A stretch of 64,000 nt of DNA. Origin: Bacteroidota bacterium (GTDB lineage Bacteria > Bacteroidota > Bacteroidia > Chitinophagales > Saprospiraceae). Positions 7,877 through 16,823 of the stretch are shown here, one piece after another. The stretch lies in assembly GCA_018222965.1 (NCBI GenBank), contig JAAEZH010000027.1, positions 1 to 64,000 on the forward strand, read 5' to 3'. The position numbers and the translations under genes are program-made. The stretch's first letter is position 1. Each line of letters begins with the position of its first letter. The notes under the pieces are model-generated. The model was not told the origin of the DNA. It saw only the letters and a list, made by a program, of their open reading frames with translations, and did not search any database.

Positions 7877-9529
7877 ATGGCAGGCATACGCAAGTTTCTG
7901 GCAGCATCTCTGCTGCTCTTATTATCCGTTTCCCTTCAAGCAAATTGTAAAAAAGGAAATTGCCTTAATGGCTATGGCACCTACGTTTATGGCAACGGTG
8001 CCGAATATATAGGCAATTTCAAGGACGGAAATCCACACGGAAAAGGCATTCTATATTTCGCAAACGGCAACAAGTACATCGGGCACTGGGAATCCAGTCA
8101 GCGTCACGGTAAAGGCCGTATGGTATTTAGCGAAGGACATGAGTACCTCGGACAATTTCTTTTTAATAAAATGAACGGCCATGGCGTAATGACTTATGCT
8201 AATGGCGATATCTACGACGGCAACTGGAAGAATGACCGTCCCAATGGTGTTGGGAAATACAAGTTTTCCAATGGCGAACGCTACGAAGGGGACTTTGTCG
8301 ATGGCCGATTTCATGGCCATGGCATTATGTATTACATCGATGGTGGTCGCTACGACGGCCAGTGGGCCAACAACAAAAAACACGGAGCCGGGGTTCTGTT
8401 TGCTTCCGATGGGAAAACCTGGGAAGGGGAATGGGCCAACGGCAATCGCCAGGGCGGTGACTTTGAAGAGCCCATGTTTACTGCGAGTTCATCAGGCAGT
8501 GGCACTGACCGGGATTGCAATACGGTATTCTGTGCCAACGGTAGTGGTTTTTATACTTATCTCGATGGTTCCCGCTATGAAGGAGAGTTCTACAAAGGGG
8601 AGCCCGACGGGAAAGGCATCGTCTACTACGCCAATGGAGACCGCTACGAAGGGGGCTGGAAACATCACGGACCGCATGGAGAAGGCATGATGTATTATGC
8701 CAATGGCCGCGTTCTCGGAGCCGTTTGGGAGTATGGCAAACTCATTAAGACACTTGAAGCTCCTGATGATACCCGTCCGGATACCCGGATCGCCGTGGAT
8801 GAATCAAAAGCTGTAAAAATTTGGGCAGTGGTTATTGGGGTCGGAGAATACGGCCACATGCCTCAATTGAAATATACCGATGATGATGCCTATAAGATCT
8901 ACGCTTTCCTGAAAAGTCCGCAGGGCGGTGCCTTGCCGGATGAGCAGATCAGAGTACTGGTCGACGGAAACGCCACACGAGCTAACATCGTAGATGCCAT
9001 GGAGCAGACTTTCATGCGGGCAGATGCCAATGATGTAGTGATCTTTTATTTCTCCGGGCACGGATTGGAAGGGTCCTTCCTTCCTGTGGATTATGATGGT
9101 TACAACAACCTCCTGAAACACGATGAAATTACCCGCCTGCTGGAGAAAAGCCAGGCCAAGCATAAAATTGTATTGGCCGATGCTTGCCACTCCGGGAGTT
9201 TGCTGGCTATGAAAGCCCCAAATCGTCCGATGTTACAACGCTATTATTCAGCTTTTGAAGACTCTGACGGCGGCATGGCCCTGTTGATGTCTTCCAGAGG
9301 ATCAGAGTTTTCGTTGGAAGACGGCGGATTGCGGTCTGGTGTATTCAGTTACTTCCTGGTGGAAGGGCTGAAGGGAGGTGCAGATGTAGATCAGGATGGG
9401 ATTGTGGTCATTCAGGAGATTTACGATTACGTAAACCAACATGTGGTGAGCTATACCGCCCGAGCCCAGACGCCAACCCTGATGGGTGACTTTGATCCGG
9501 GTATGCCCGTCTCAATACTGAGGAATTAA
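7877..9529 (+). CDS. Secreted MORN-repeat metacaspase (copy 1)
   Basis: This 550-residue protein has a signal peptide (1-22), an N-terminal array of MORN repeats (about 28-200), a spacer containing a second Cys-pair start (DCNTVFCANGSG, about 213), more MORN repeats (to about 285), and a C14-type caspase domain (about 313-545). The catalytic dyad is intact: H395 in FYFSGHG and C437 in LADACHSG. A DVDQDG segment near the end resembles a calcium loop. MORN repeats often bind lipids or form rigid scaffolds, and the caspase domain should cleave after basic or acidic residues as in metacaspases. Substrates are unknown. A paralogue lies 245 bases downstream. The export signal places this protease outside the cytoplasm, unlike most death-related caspases. 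Confidence 0.9.
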   Translation: MAGIRKFLAASLLLLLSVSLQANCKKGNCLNGYGTYVYGNGAEYIGNFKDGNPHGKGILYFANGNKYIGHWESSQRHGKGRMVFSEGHEYLGQFLFNKMNGHGVMTYANGDIYDGNWKNDRPNGVGKYKFSNGERYEGDFVDGRFHGHGIMYYIDGGRYDGQWANNKKHGAGVLFASDGKTWEGEWANGNRQGGDFEEPMFTASSSGSGTDRDCNTVFCANGSGFYTYLDGSRYEGEFYKGEPDGKGIVYYANGDRYEGGWKHHGPHGEGMMYYANGRVLGAVWEYGKLIKTLEAPDDTRPDTRIAVDESKAVKIWAVVIGVGEYGHMPQLKYTDDDAYKIYAFLKSPQGGALPDEQIRVLVDGNATRANIVDAMEQTFMRADANDVVIFYFSGHGLEGSFLPVDYDGYNNLLKHDEITRLLEKSQAKHKIVLADACHSGSLLAMKAPNRPMLQRYYSAFEDSDGGMALLMSSRGSEFSLEDGGLRSGVFSYFLVEGLKGGADVDQDGIVVIQEIYDYVNQHVVSYTARAQTPTLMGDFDPGMPVSILRN

Positions 9530-9587
9530 TAAAATTTGCCGCAACCCCGGGTTTTTTCATGCCTGCAGTGCCTGGGGTTACTGGCGC

Positions 9588-9600
9588 CTTTCGGCGAAAG
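9588..9600. repeat. Full iterated palindrome CTTTCGGCGAAAG (intergenic copy)
   Basis: A perfect copy of the 13-base palindrome that recurs through the window, here between the two metacaspase genes. Its core TTCGGCGAA is one of 18 core copies. Confidence 0.8.
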
Positions 9601-9635
9601 CCCATACAAGAATAAAGAGCCTGTGCTGCCGGGAA

Positions 9636-9666
9636 TTGACTCTCGGACAAAATATTTCTATCTTCG
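9636..9666 (+). promoter_or_regulatory. Candidate promoter of the second metacaspase gene
   Basis: TTG at 9636-9638 is followed after 20 bases by TATCTTCG (9659-9666), one mismatch from TAnnTTTG. It gives a leader of roughly 100 bases before the start at 9775 and suggests the second gene can be expressed on its own. Confidence 0.45.
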
Positions 9667-9774
9667 GGAACGTTTCGGGTGGCAGATGTCATTTTTAAGT
9701 AAGAGAGCTAATCTAAATATGCCCTCTTACTTGTTGAGCCCTGTAGAATGAAGGACAAAATTCCCAACTTTAAT

Positions 9775-11760
9775 ATGAGACGAATAGTATTTCTTTTTCT
9801 TCTGATGAGTGCTTTTGCTTATCAGTCGGCAGACGCCCAGTGCGTTTCCGGTGATTGCCGAAACGGTACGGGTATTTTTCTTTTCCCCAGCGGTGCAAAA
9901 TATGTTGGCCAGTTTCAGGACGGCAAATTGCATGGCATTGGGACCTGTTACTATACCGACGGTTCAAAATACCAGGGACAGTGGCAGGAAGGATATCCGC
10001 AAGGAGACGGGATAAAAACTTTTGCCGACGGATCACAACGCCGTGGAAAGTGGGAGCAGGGCAAACCGAAAGAAGCCGATAAGCCTGTTGTAGCTTCTGC
10101 GGAATCAGAGCCGCCAAGTCCGGATGTAGTCGCGGAACCGGCTTCGCAGGAGGAAGAAGAAGCTCAAACCGGCTGTGTCTCGGGGGATTGTCGAAATGGG
10201 AAAGGCATATATATATACCCAAGTGGTGCCATATATATAGGAGAATTTAAAGATGGAGAAATCCATGGAATTGGTGTTTGTAATTATTCCGATGGAAGCA
10301 AATACCAGGGAAACTGGAAAGCCCGCTACCCACATGGTAAAGGCACTAAAACATTTGCTGATGGAACCAAATGGACCGGTAAATGGGTGCAGGGGCAACC
10401 AGTAGACGACAATGGGGAAGTGATCGTTAATCTGTTTCCGGATAAGGAGCTGGCCCCGGATCAAATCGATATTCAAACCGGTTGTGTAGAAGGAAATTGT
10501 GAGGATGGTACCGGTATCCTCGCTTACGCGGATGGGAGTAAATATGAAGGTAGCTTTCGAGATGGCCATCCGCATGGACAGGGAACTTTCTCTGATGTGA
10601 CCGGCGATCGTTATGTAGGTTATTTCCGAAACGGGCTCCGCCATGGTGATGGAACCCTTTACCTGGCAGCTGGTGACAAGCAAATTGGTCGCTGGAAAGA
10701 AGGGGAGTACATCGGACAACGACAAGATGAATACGGCTGCGTTCAGGGCGATTGCGCCAATGGCCGTGGTTCTTTTGTATATAAAGATGAAGGCGCCAAA
10801 TACGTTGGAGCCTTTCGTTCCAACCAACCACATGGCCAGGGCATTATGTACTATGCCAATGGCGAAGTATATAGTGGTCAGTGGGAAGAAGGCAATTTCC
10901 AGGGACAGGGTAAACTGACACTTACAGACGGCACTATTGTTGACGGCTATTGGGCTGGTGGTGATTATGTGGGCGAAGAAAAACCGGCAGAAGATGTGGA
11001 GTCCATCCGCGATCTGGCAGAATACCGCGAAAAGCAGCAAATGAAAGTTTGGGCGGTGGTGATTGGTATTTCTTCCTACAACCACATGCCTACATTGCGT
11101 TATACAGACGATGATGCCTATAAAATTTACGCCTTCCTGAAAAGTCCGGAAGGAGGGGCATTGGCCGATGATCAAATTCGCATCCTTATCGATGAAGATG
11201 CTACCCGGGATAATATCGTCCAGACAATGAACGATGTTTTTATGCGTGCCGGTGAAAATGACCTGGTCATGCTATATTACTCCGGCCATGGATTGAAAGG
11301 GGCCTTCCTGCCGATCGATTTTGACGGATTCAACAATCGCCTGGAGCATGAAGAGATCAACAGAATCCTCGAAGAGTGTCCTGCAAAATATAAACTCTGC
11401 ATTGCTGATGCCTGCCATTCAGGCAGCTTGTTGGCTATGAAGAGCGGAGAACTTGGCAATGTACTCGGTAAATATTACGAGTCTTTGGCGCAGGCAGATC
11501 CCGGTACTGCCCTGATCATGTCTTCCAAGTCGGAAGAAACCTCACTCGAAAGTAGTGGGTTGCGTCAGGGGGTATTCAGTCACTTTCTTATCCGCGGATT
11601 GAAAGGGGAGGCAGATTCCAATGCCAACGGCATCATCTCCGTACAGGAATTGTACGAATATGTACACCGAAGCGTAAAGAAATATACCGGCAATCGCCAG
11701 TCGCCGATTCTCGAAGGAGAGTTTGATGCAAACATGACGGTGAGTGTTATTCGGGGTTAG
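9775..11760 (+). CDS. Secreted MORN-repeat metacaspase (copy 2)
   Basis: 661 residues: a signal peptide (MRRIVFLFLLMSAFAY...), four modules that each begin with a Cys-pair (CVSGDCRNG, CVSGDCRNG, CVEGNCEDG, CVQGDCANG) followed by MORN repeats, then a C14 caspase domain (from about 425). The dyad is H505 in LYYSGHG and C547 in IADACHSG. The caspase part is closely similar to that of the gene upstream (shared YTDDDAYKIYAFLKSP), so the pair arose by tandem duplication followed by expansion of the MORN array. I chose ATG 9775, which gives a clean signal peptide. ATG 9748 in the same frame would add nine residues. The terminator is at 11795-11834. The physiological role is unknown. Confidence 0.9.
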   Translation: MRRIVFLFLLMSAFAYQSADAQCVSGDCRNGTGIFLFPSGAKYVGQFQDGKLHGIGTCYYTDGSKYQGQWQEGYPQGDGIKTFADGSQRRGKWEQGKPKEADKPVVASAESEPPSPDVVAEPASQEEEEAQTGCVSGDCRNGKGIYIYPSGAIYIGEFKDGEIHGIGVCNYSDGSKYQGNWKARYPHGKGTKTFADGTKWTGKWVQGQPVDDNGEVIVNLFPDKELAPDQIDIQTGCVEGNCEDGTGILAYADGSKYEGSFRDGHPHGQGTFSDVTGDRYVGYFRNGLRHGDGTLYLAAGDKQIGRWKEGEYIGQRQDEYGCVQGDCANGRGSFVYKDEGAKYVGAFRSNQPHGQGIMYYANGEVYSGQWEEGNFQGQGKLTLTDGTIVDGYWAGGDYVGEEKPAEDVESIRDLAEYREKQQMKVWAVVIGISSYNHMPTLRYTDDDAYKIYAFLKSPEGGALADDQIRILIDEDATRDNIVQTMNDVFMRAGENDLVMLYYSGHGLKGAFLPIDFDGFNNRLEHEEINRILEECPAKYKLCIADACHSGSLLAMKSGELGNVLGKYYESLAQADPGTALIMSSKSEETSLESSGLRQGVFSHFLIRGLKGEADSNANGIISVQELYEYVHRSVKKYTGNRQSPILEGEFDANMTVSVIRG

Positions 11761-11794
11761 GAAGTTCTTTGCCTGGTCGGTATAGTTGGATTGG

Positions 11795-11834
11795 AAAAGA
11801 GGCTTTCACTTTGGTGGCAGCCTCTTTTCTTTTG
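11795..11834 (+). terminator. Terminator after the metacaspase pair
   Basis: AAAAGAGGCT (11795-11804) pairs with AGCCTCTTTT (11819-11828), followed by a T-rich tail. Confidence 0.7.
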
Positions 11835-11926
11835 GCAAAGCCCTTCTCACAGAATCCCTTTTATTATGGAGCCAGGCAGCCAATATTTCATCTGCAAATA
11901 AACTTCCATAATTATTAGAAAAAGAC

Positions 11927-11934
11927 TACCTTTG
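11927..11934 (+). promoter_or_regulatory. -7 box of the ribosomal protein operon
   Basis: TACCTTTG matches TAnnTTTG exactly and lies 53 bases before the rpsF start. The -33 region (near 11903, CTTC) is a weak match. Confidence 0.6.
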
Positions 11935-11987
11935 CGTCCGCTTTATTGGAAAGCGATATTGTTCTAATTTAATTTTATGTCTGATTC

Positions 11988-12491
11988 ATGAAAAATTACG
12001 AAGTAACGTTCATCGTCGATCCGGTGCTGTCGGGCGATGAAATCAAAGCGACAGCTCAGACATATGTAGATCACCTCACAAAAGAGGGTTGCACGATCGT
12101 ACATGTGGATGAGATGGGGCTGCGGCAACTGGCCTATCCGATTAACAAACGGACCTCAGGCGTCTATTACTGCATCGAATTCTCATCCGAAACTGGTGAG
12201 TTAATCTCCAGCCTCGAACTGGCATTGTACCGGGACGAGCGCGTAATGCGCTTCCTCTCTGTTAAGCTTGACAAATATGGTGTGAAATACAACCAGGACA
12301 AGCGAGACGGAAAGATCGGTAAGGTTAAGAAGAAGGAGAAAAAATCCAAAGGCCGTGGCCAGGACAGCAGAAGCAACAGCAATAGCAACAAAGCTAAAGC
12401 ACCTGCCAAACCTGCTCCTAAAAAAGCCGCTCCTGCTCCCGCACCAAAAGCGGAAGTGAAAGCAGAGGCAAAAGCTGAAGAGGAGGAATAA
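11988..12491 (+). CDS. rpsF: Small ribosomal subunit protein bS6
   Basis: bS6 binds 16S rRNA together with bS18 in the platform of the 30S subunit. The N-terminal 110 residues match the family (start MKNYEVTFIVDPVLSGDE, with YPINKRTSGVYYCIEF in the middle). The total of 167 residues is longer than usual because of a tail of Lys, Ala and Pro (from about residue 105) with KAPAKPAPKKAAPAPAPKA-like repeats and an acidic end. Such low-complexity extensions are seen in Bacteroidota, and their role is not known to me. First gene of rpsF-rpsR-rplI, a standard bacterial order. Confidence 0.97.
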   Translation: MKNYEVTFIVDPVLSGDEIKATAQTYVDHLTKEGCTIVHVDEMGLRQLAYPINKRTSGVYYCIEFSSETGELISSLELALYRDERVMRFLSVKLDKYGVKYNQDKRDGKIGKVKKKEKKSKGRGQDSRSNSNSNKAKAPAKPAPKKAAPAPAPKAEVKAEAKAEEEE

Positions 12492-12521
12492 CCCCATTCT
12501 TAACTAAAAAAACAAACGATC

Positions 12522-12788
12522 ATGGCATCTCGTGATGATATAAAGTTTCTTTCAAATCCGAACATCGGTAAAAAGCGTCAGAAGTACTGCCGCTTTCGTA
12601 AATACGGGATCAAGTACATTGATTACAAAGATCCTGATTTCTTACTCCAATTTGTTAACGATCAAGGTAAGGTTCTGCCTCGCCGGATTACCGGAAATTC
12701 GCTGAAATACCAACGTAAAGTTGCTACAGCGGTTAAACGGGCGCGTCACCTGGCTATGATGCCATACGTGACTGACCTTTTGAAGTAA
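12522..12788 (+). CDS. rpsR: Small ribosomal subunit protein bS18
   Basis: An 88-residue basic protein of normal length for bS18, with the family core KYCRFRKYGIKYIDYKD and RRITGNSLKYQRKVATAVK. It forms a heterodimer with bS6 on 16S rRNA. It follows rpsF after 30 bases and precedes rplI by 29, so the three are one operon. Confidence 0.97.
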   Translation: MASRDDIKFLSNPNIGKKRQKYCRFRKYGIKYIDYKDPDFLLQFVNDQGKVLPRRITGNSLKYQRKVATAVKRARHLAMMPYVTDLLK

Positions 12789-12817
12789 AATTCCATTCAT
12801 CCTAAAATTTATCAACA

Positions 12818-13264
12818 ATGGAAATCATCTTGTTGGAAGATATCGATAAGGTGGGTGGCAAGTTTGAAATTGTCAAGGTAAAGCCCGGATACGGACGCAA
12901 TTACCTGATCCCACAGGGCATGGCAATTATTGCCAACAATGCCAACCTTCGCCGTCTCGACGATTATAAACGTCGCGAGACCGCAAAAACTGAGGCTATG
13001 CTCGGAGAAATCCAGGCTATCGCCGAAAAACTGTCTAACGAAGTTCTTAAAATTGGTGCTAAATCAGGTACCAGCGGCAAGATCTTTGGTAGCGTAACCA
13101 GCGTTCAGATCATTAAAGCGCTCAAAGAGCATTTTGATATCGACATCGAGCGCCGGAAAGTAATCATGCCTGATGAAGTTAAAACGCTCGGTGAATACGA
13201 AGCCGAACTCAAACTTCACCCGGATGTTGAAGCAAAAGTGAAATTTGAAGTGGTTTCTGAGTAA
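12818..13264 (+). CDS. rplI: Large ribosomal subunit protein bL9
   Basis: bL9 binds 23S rRNA near the L1 stalk base. The 148-residue length and two-domain layout are typical: an N-terminal domain (MEIILLEDIDKVGGKFEIV, GYGRNYLIPQGMA), a connecting helix, and a C-terminal domain (from about 75, GKIFGSVTSVQI). Last gene of the operon, followed by a strong terminator. Confidence 0.97.
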   Translation: MEIILLEDIDKVGGKFEIVKVKPGYGRNYLIPQGMAIIANNANLRRLDDYKRRETAKTEAMLGEIQAIAEKLSNEVLKIGAKSGTSGKIFGSVTSVQIIKALKEHFDIDIERRKVIMPDEVKTLGEYEAELKLHPDVEAKVKFEVVSE

Positions 13265-13288
13265 TTCAGTCCAGCTTTAGAAAAATAA

Positions 13289-13326
13289 AAAAGGCCGCTC
13301 CGAGCAATCGGAAGCGGCCTTTTTTG
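13289..13326. terminator. Bidirectional terminator between rplI and porW
   Basis: GGCCGCTCCGA (13293-13303) pairs with TCGGAAGCGGCC (13308-13319), with an A-run before and a T-run after. It can serve both converging transcripts. Confidence 0.85.
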
Positions 13327-13341
13327 ATGCGCCCTCAGGAA

Positions 13342-16263
13342 TTAGTTTAGATAATTTGCATAGAAGAAGGCATCATAACCTGCTACCGATTTGGCACGAA
13401 GCACATGTCGGTAATTGGTCTGTGAGATCGGATATACCTGATATTCAAAATCCTCGCCCAGGAATTCTCCCATGTTTTGCTGTACCGTTTGGTAGTACTC
13501 CATAGCTTTATCTGTTCCGTTAAACTTCCGCACAACTACTACTGGTACTCGCTCATCCGCATTACCGAGATACATGTTGGCTACCTTCAAACGATCTACC
13601 TTGAAGTATTCCTGGTTGAAATCAGAAATTTCCACCTTAGCCTCCGACAACTGAATGTCTCCGGTGAATACCACTATCACATAGTGCATGGAAGTGGCAT
13701 CTTCATCTACTTCGAATGGAACGTCCGAACTTGTCAGATCAGATGGGTTGACTTCCTGACGTCCGGGGCCGGAAGCTACAGCAGCACCCAACAAACGCAG
13801 GATCTCCCGGGCACGGGTAGATTCAGGGCTGTCCGGATAGCGTGCAATCACATCTTTTAAAGCAGATACATAAACCTCTTTGCCTTGTTTATTACCGGCG
13901 ATCATTGCCTCTAATAGCGCAAATCGTGCCTGCAGCATATTATTCGAACCAAATTCTTCTTTGGTCTGAGCGATCAGCTGACCCGCTTCCTGGTAATTGC
14001 CGGCAGTAAACTTAGCATAGACCTGATTGTACGCCTGATTCAAACGCCCCTGCTCGTCCAGCATCTTACTCGCATAGCTCGGATCCGTCAGGATCTTGGC
14101 AAAAGTTGAATTTGGATTGTTGGTTACAATCAGATCATAATATTTTTGGGCTTCCGCCGAATGGCCGAGATCGGTGTGTGCCAGATGTAGATAGTACCAG
14201 GCTTCTACACGCTGATCCGAATCCGGATAACGGCGGAGCATTTCCTCCAGAGACTCGATAGACTTTTCATTGTTTTCCAATCGATCCCTGTAGAGTCGGC
14301 CAAGGGCAAATAAAGCACCCTCAATTTTACGGTTTGCCAATGTAACATCAGCTTCGCTGCGCGGGACATCTTCCAGGACTTCATCAATGTCTTCGTCAGT
14401 AATTACCTGAGAAGCAATTTCCAGCTCTTCCTGATTTTCGATCACTTCGTTGTTGTCGATGGTTGCTGATCGACGCCAGTTATCTACCAGCGGACGATCT
14501 GCCCAGTTTCGTTCGAAGTCGCGTTCGCCTCGTTTTAAAGCCCGATCATTGTAGGCAAAGAAGGCACTTTCTCCGGCTGCCGAAGGCCCCACGGAAGGAC
14601 CTGGTCTTCTCGGTCCTTTGGTAGGATTATCCTTGTTTAACAGTGCCTGTCGGCGAGCCTCATTCTCTTTCTGCCGTTGCTCAAACGCAAATGCCCGCAT
14701 CTCATCTTCACTCATTGAGCTAATGGCAAGCAGGCTGTCCTGCAACTGAATGATCTGGATATTGCTTGCAATGTCTTTCAGGTTTTCCGACAGTTTTTTA
14801 ACGCGCAGGAAATTGTCGTCGCGATCATTCATAACGGTAAGCGTGCTGTCGTAGTAGCTTTTGGCATTCACGAAATCTTCCGCTTCAAAATACAGATCGG
14901 CCAGGGTAAGGTAGGAATCGGCCTTCTGCGAACTTTTAGCCGAACTCTTGTTCAGCGACTTGCGCAAATTGGCGATGGCTTCCTCTTTATTTCCTTCCTG
15001 AAGATCAATGGTAGCCAGCGTAAAGTAAATGCGATCCAGATAATCAATATTCTTGATGTCTTTGGTCATTTTCTCCAGATCCTTCCGGGCTTCATCCGAA
15101 GTGGTAAGTCCGTTGGCCCAGGAACTGCGAATGGTATTCAGCTGTGCGCTAAAGGTCATTTCATATCCAGGTCTCAGTTTGAGAACGCGCGCATAAGCTT
15201 CATAGGCCGCCGCATTGCGACCCTTCATTTCATGGATCTGAGCTACAATAAAAGTATATCGGGCTTTTTTGAGTTTGTCTTTCTCCAGGTCAATGGCCCG
15301 CTCCAGGTGTTCAACGGCATTTTCGTAAGTCTTCCGCTTGATATGATAATGCGCCTGAAGGGCTGCCAGATCTCTGCGCACATCTTCGAACGTATTGGGA
15401 GAGCGATCCAGCTGTCCCATAATACGCTCTGCCGCCGGATAGTCCTGGCGCTCCACATAGGTTTTGGCAAGCCATAAGAGGCCTTCCTGGTGGGAAGGGC
15501 GGTGCTTTAGCCCGTACTTTTCGCCATCACCTACATCGTCGTAATTCCCCTGGTCGATGCCCAAAGAAATCATACCAATTTCCTGGTCTTTGTTTTCGCC
15601 CTCTTCGCCGCCTTCTGAGCTCCCTTCTTCCTTGTCATTCTCGGTTGTCAATTCCCCGGAAGCTTTTTGCTCCTCGCGTTCTTTGCGGAGGATTTTGGCT
15701 CGTCTTTTGGGATTCATTTTGCGGAGCCGCTTCTTTCGCTTCAATTCTTTACGGCGCTCTTTATCGGCTTGCGCTTTTTTAGCCTTTTTAGATTTCTTGC
15801 TGTTGCTGCTTGCCTTTTTACTGGCGAGGGTACCCGGATTGAACTCAGCAATCATGTATTCAAAGGTTTCCTCCGCTGCCTCAAAATCCTGCTTTACAAA
15901 TTGAGCCTGCCCCATGAGCAGGTAGCAGTCGTCTGTCCAATGACTGTAAGGGTGCAGGGAAACAACAACCGTAACCTTTTCAATAGCCTGATCCAGCGGG
16001 CCGGCAACTGCACGCGGATTTTCAGCGGCCTGATATTTATATACAGGCAGTATTTTATTGTAATTGTCCTGATAGCTTTGTTCCAGCGAAAGCATACTTT
16101 CGGTAAGCAGGACATCCGCATTAAAATAGCCGTTAAATTCGGCTGTAGTATTGTGGTAAAACTTGCTGATCGGACCAATATCCCCACGCTTTTTCTGCGT
16201 CTTACAGGCAGAAAAAGTAAAGAACAATACCAGCGATAAAACTGTAAGTGACCGTATTTTCAA
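13342..16263 (-). CDS. porW: Type IX secretion TPR lipoprotein PorW/SprE
   Basis: 973 residues. A lipoprotein signal with lipobox TFSAC leads into the sequence KFYHNTTAEFNGYFNA, which is the hallmark of PorW (SprE in gliding flavobacteria). TPR repeats cover most of the protein. Two low-complexity stretches interrupt it: a very basic Lys/Arg block near 155-200 followed by an acidic one, and a Gln/Arg-rich block near 525-560. In the known systems PorW is an outer-membrane lipoprotein needed for T9SS secretion and gliding, and it links the motor complex to the outer-membrane translocon. It fits the two probable T9SS cargo proteins in this window (28107-29435 and 56489-62455). It is not next to other T9SS genes. 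Confidence 0.88.
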   Translation of the reverse strand: MKIRSLTVLSLVLFFTFSACKTQKKRGDIGPISKFYHNTTAEFNGYFNADVLLTESMLSLEQSYQDNYNKILPVYKYQAAENPRAVAGPLDQAIEKVTVVVSLHPYSHWTDDCYLLMGQAQFVKQDFEAAEETFEYMIAEFNPGTLASKKASSNSKKSKKAKKAQADKERRKELKRKKRLRKMNPKRRAKILRKEREEQKASGELTTENDKEEGSSEGGEEGENKDQEIGMISLGIDQGNYDDVGDGEKYGLKHRPSHQEGLLWLAKTYVERQDYPAAERIMGQLDRSPNTFEDVRRDLAALQAHYHIKRKTYENAVEHLERAIDLEKDKLKKARYTFIVAQIHEMKGRNAAAYEAYARVLKLRPGYEMTFSAQLNTIRSSWANGLTTSDEARKDLEKMTKDIKNIDYLDRIYFTLATIDLQEGNKEEAIANLRKSLNKSSAKSSQKADSYLTLADLYFEAEDFVNAKSYYDSTLTVMNDRDDNFLRVKKLSENLKDIASNIQIIQLQDSLLAISSMSEDEMRAFAFEQRQKENEARRQALLNKDNPTKGPRRPGPSVGPSAAGESAFFAYNDRALKRGERDFERNWADRPLVDNWRRSATIDNNEVIENQEELEIASQVITDEDIDEVLEDVPRSEADVTLANRKIEGALFALGRLYRDRLENNEKSIESLEEMLRRYPDSDQRVEAWYYLHLAHTDLGHSAEAQKYYDLIVTNNPNSTFAKILTDPSYASKMLDEQGRLNQAYNQVYAKFTAGNYQEAGQLIAQTKEEFGSNNMLQARFALLEAMIAGNKQGKEVYVSALKDVIARYPDSPESTRAREILRLLGAAVASGPGRQEVNPSDLTSSDVPFEVDEDATSMHYVIVVFTGDIQLSEAKVEISDFNQEYFKVDRLKVANMYLGNADERVPVVVVRKFNGTDKAMEYYQTVQQNMGEFLGEDFEYQVYPISQTNYRHVLRAKSVAGYDAFFYANYLN

Positions 16264-16823
16264 ACTTCCACGCTTTTATCCCGTTTGCGGATTTCCCCTC
16301 TTGCCCTAAAAAGACATATTCGGCGAAAGCCCGACCCACGGTGAAAATTTTCAATCAAATTATTTGCAGAGCAATTTATAAGCTTGCTTTGGAGTTTCCT
16401 AAACAAGCCTCTTGCCGGCAATTTGGCAGCAGAATATGCTTAGTTCAGGATTTTACTGCTTAAAAAAGCATCTGATTCCCAAAGTTTTGCGAATTTTGCC
16501 GCCGGATTCGCGAAATTACGGAAATACTCAAACTCCGGCGAATCTTGTTTGTCTTTCTGTTTCCCCTAGTGGGGAAGGGGAGGCAGACAATTACCAACGG
16601 ATGAAATACCCTGACTATAACTGTCAAAAGGCAAATTTATTTTATTCCTTAATGACAGTTACAGCCTTTAAAAGTGGTATCGTTCATAGTGGAGAATGGC
16701 AAGCCGGTCGGATGCCTTACATTTGTAAAATCCAGCCGTCTGAATGGAGACTTCCAGGCCGTCCTCCCCAATCAGAGGGTAGTGTACCGACAATCGCTGC
16801 CCGGCTAAGTGAGAAATAAAAGC
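16264..16823. other. 560-base intergenic region between porW and the M23 peptidase
   Basis: This divergent promoter region has no believable gene. It contains one copy of the iterated palindrome (TTCGGCGAA at 16319-16327) and a CCCCTAGTGGGG hairpin near 16564. Neither start has an obvious TAnnTTTG box close by. The reading frames that run through it have no family signature. Confidence 0.5.

Noticed and set aside
9533-9585. Terminator between the two metacaspase genes (AACCCCGGG ... CCTGGGGTT)
   Set aside because: The loop is long and no T-run follows the right arm.
10105-11175. A 356-codon minus-strand frame opposite the second metacaspase gene
   Set aside because: It lies entirely antisense to a gene with clear MORN and caspase motifs. 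Repetitive Gly/Asn codons in the sense strand keep the opposite frame open by chance.
16412-16819. A 135-codon plus-strand frame upstream of the M23 peptidase
   Set aside because: Composition and sequence do not look coding, it overlaps the peptidase start region, and no motif is recognisable.
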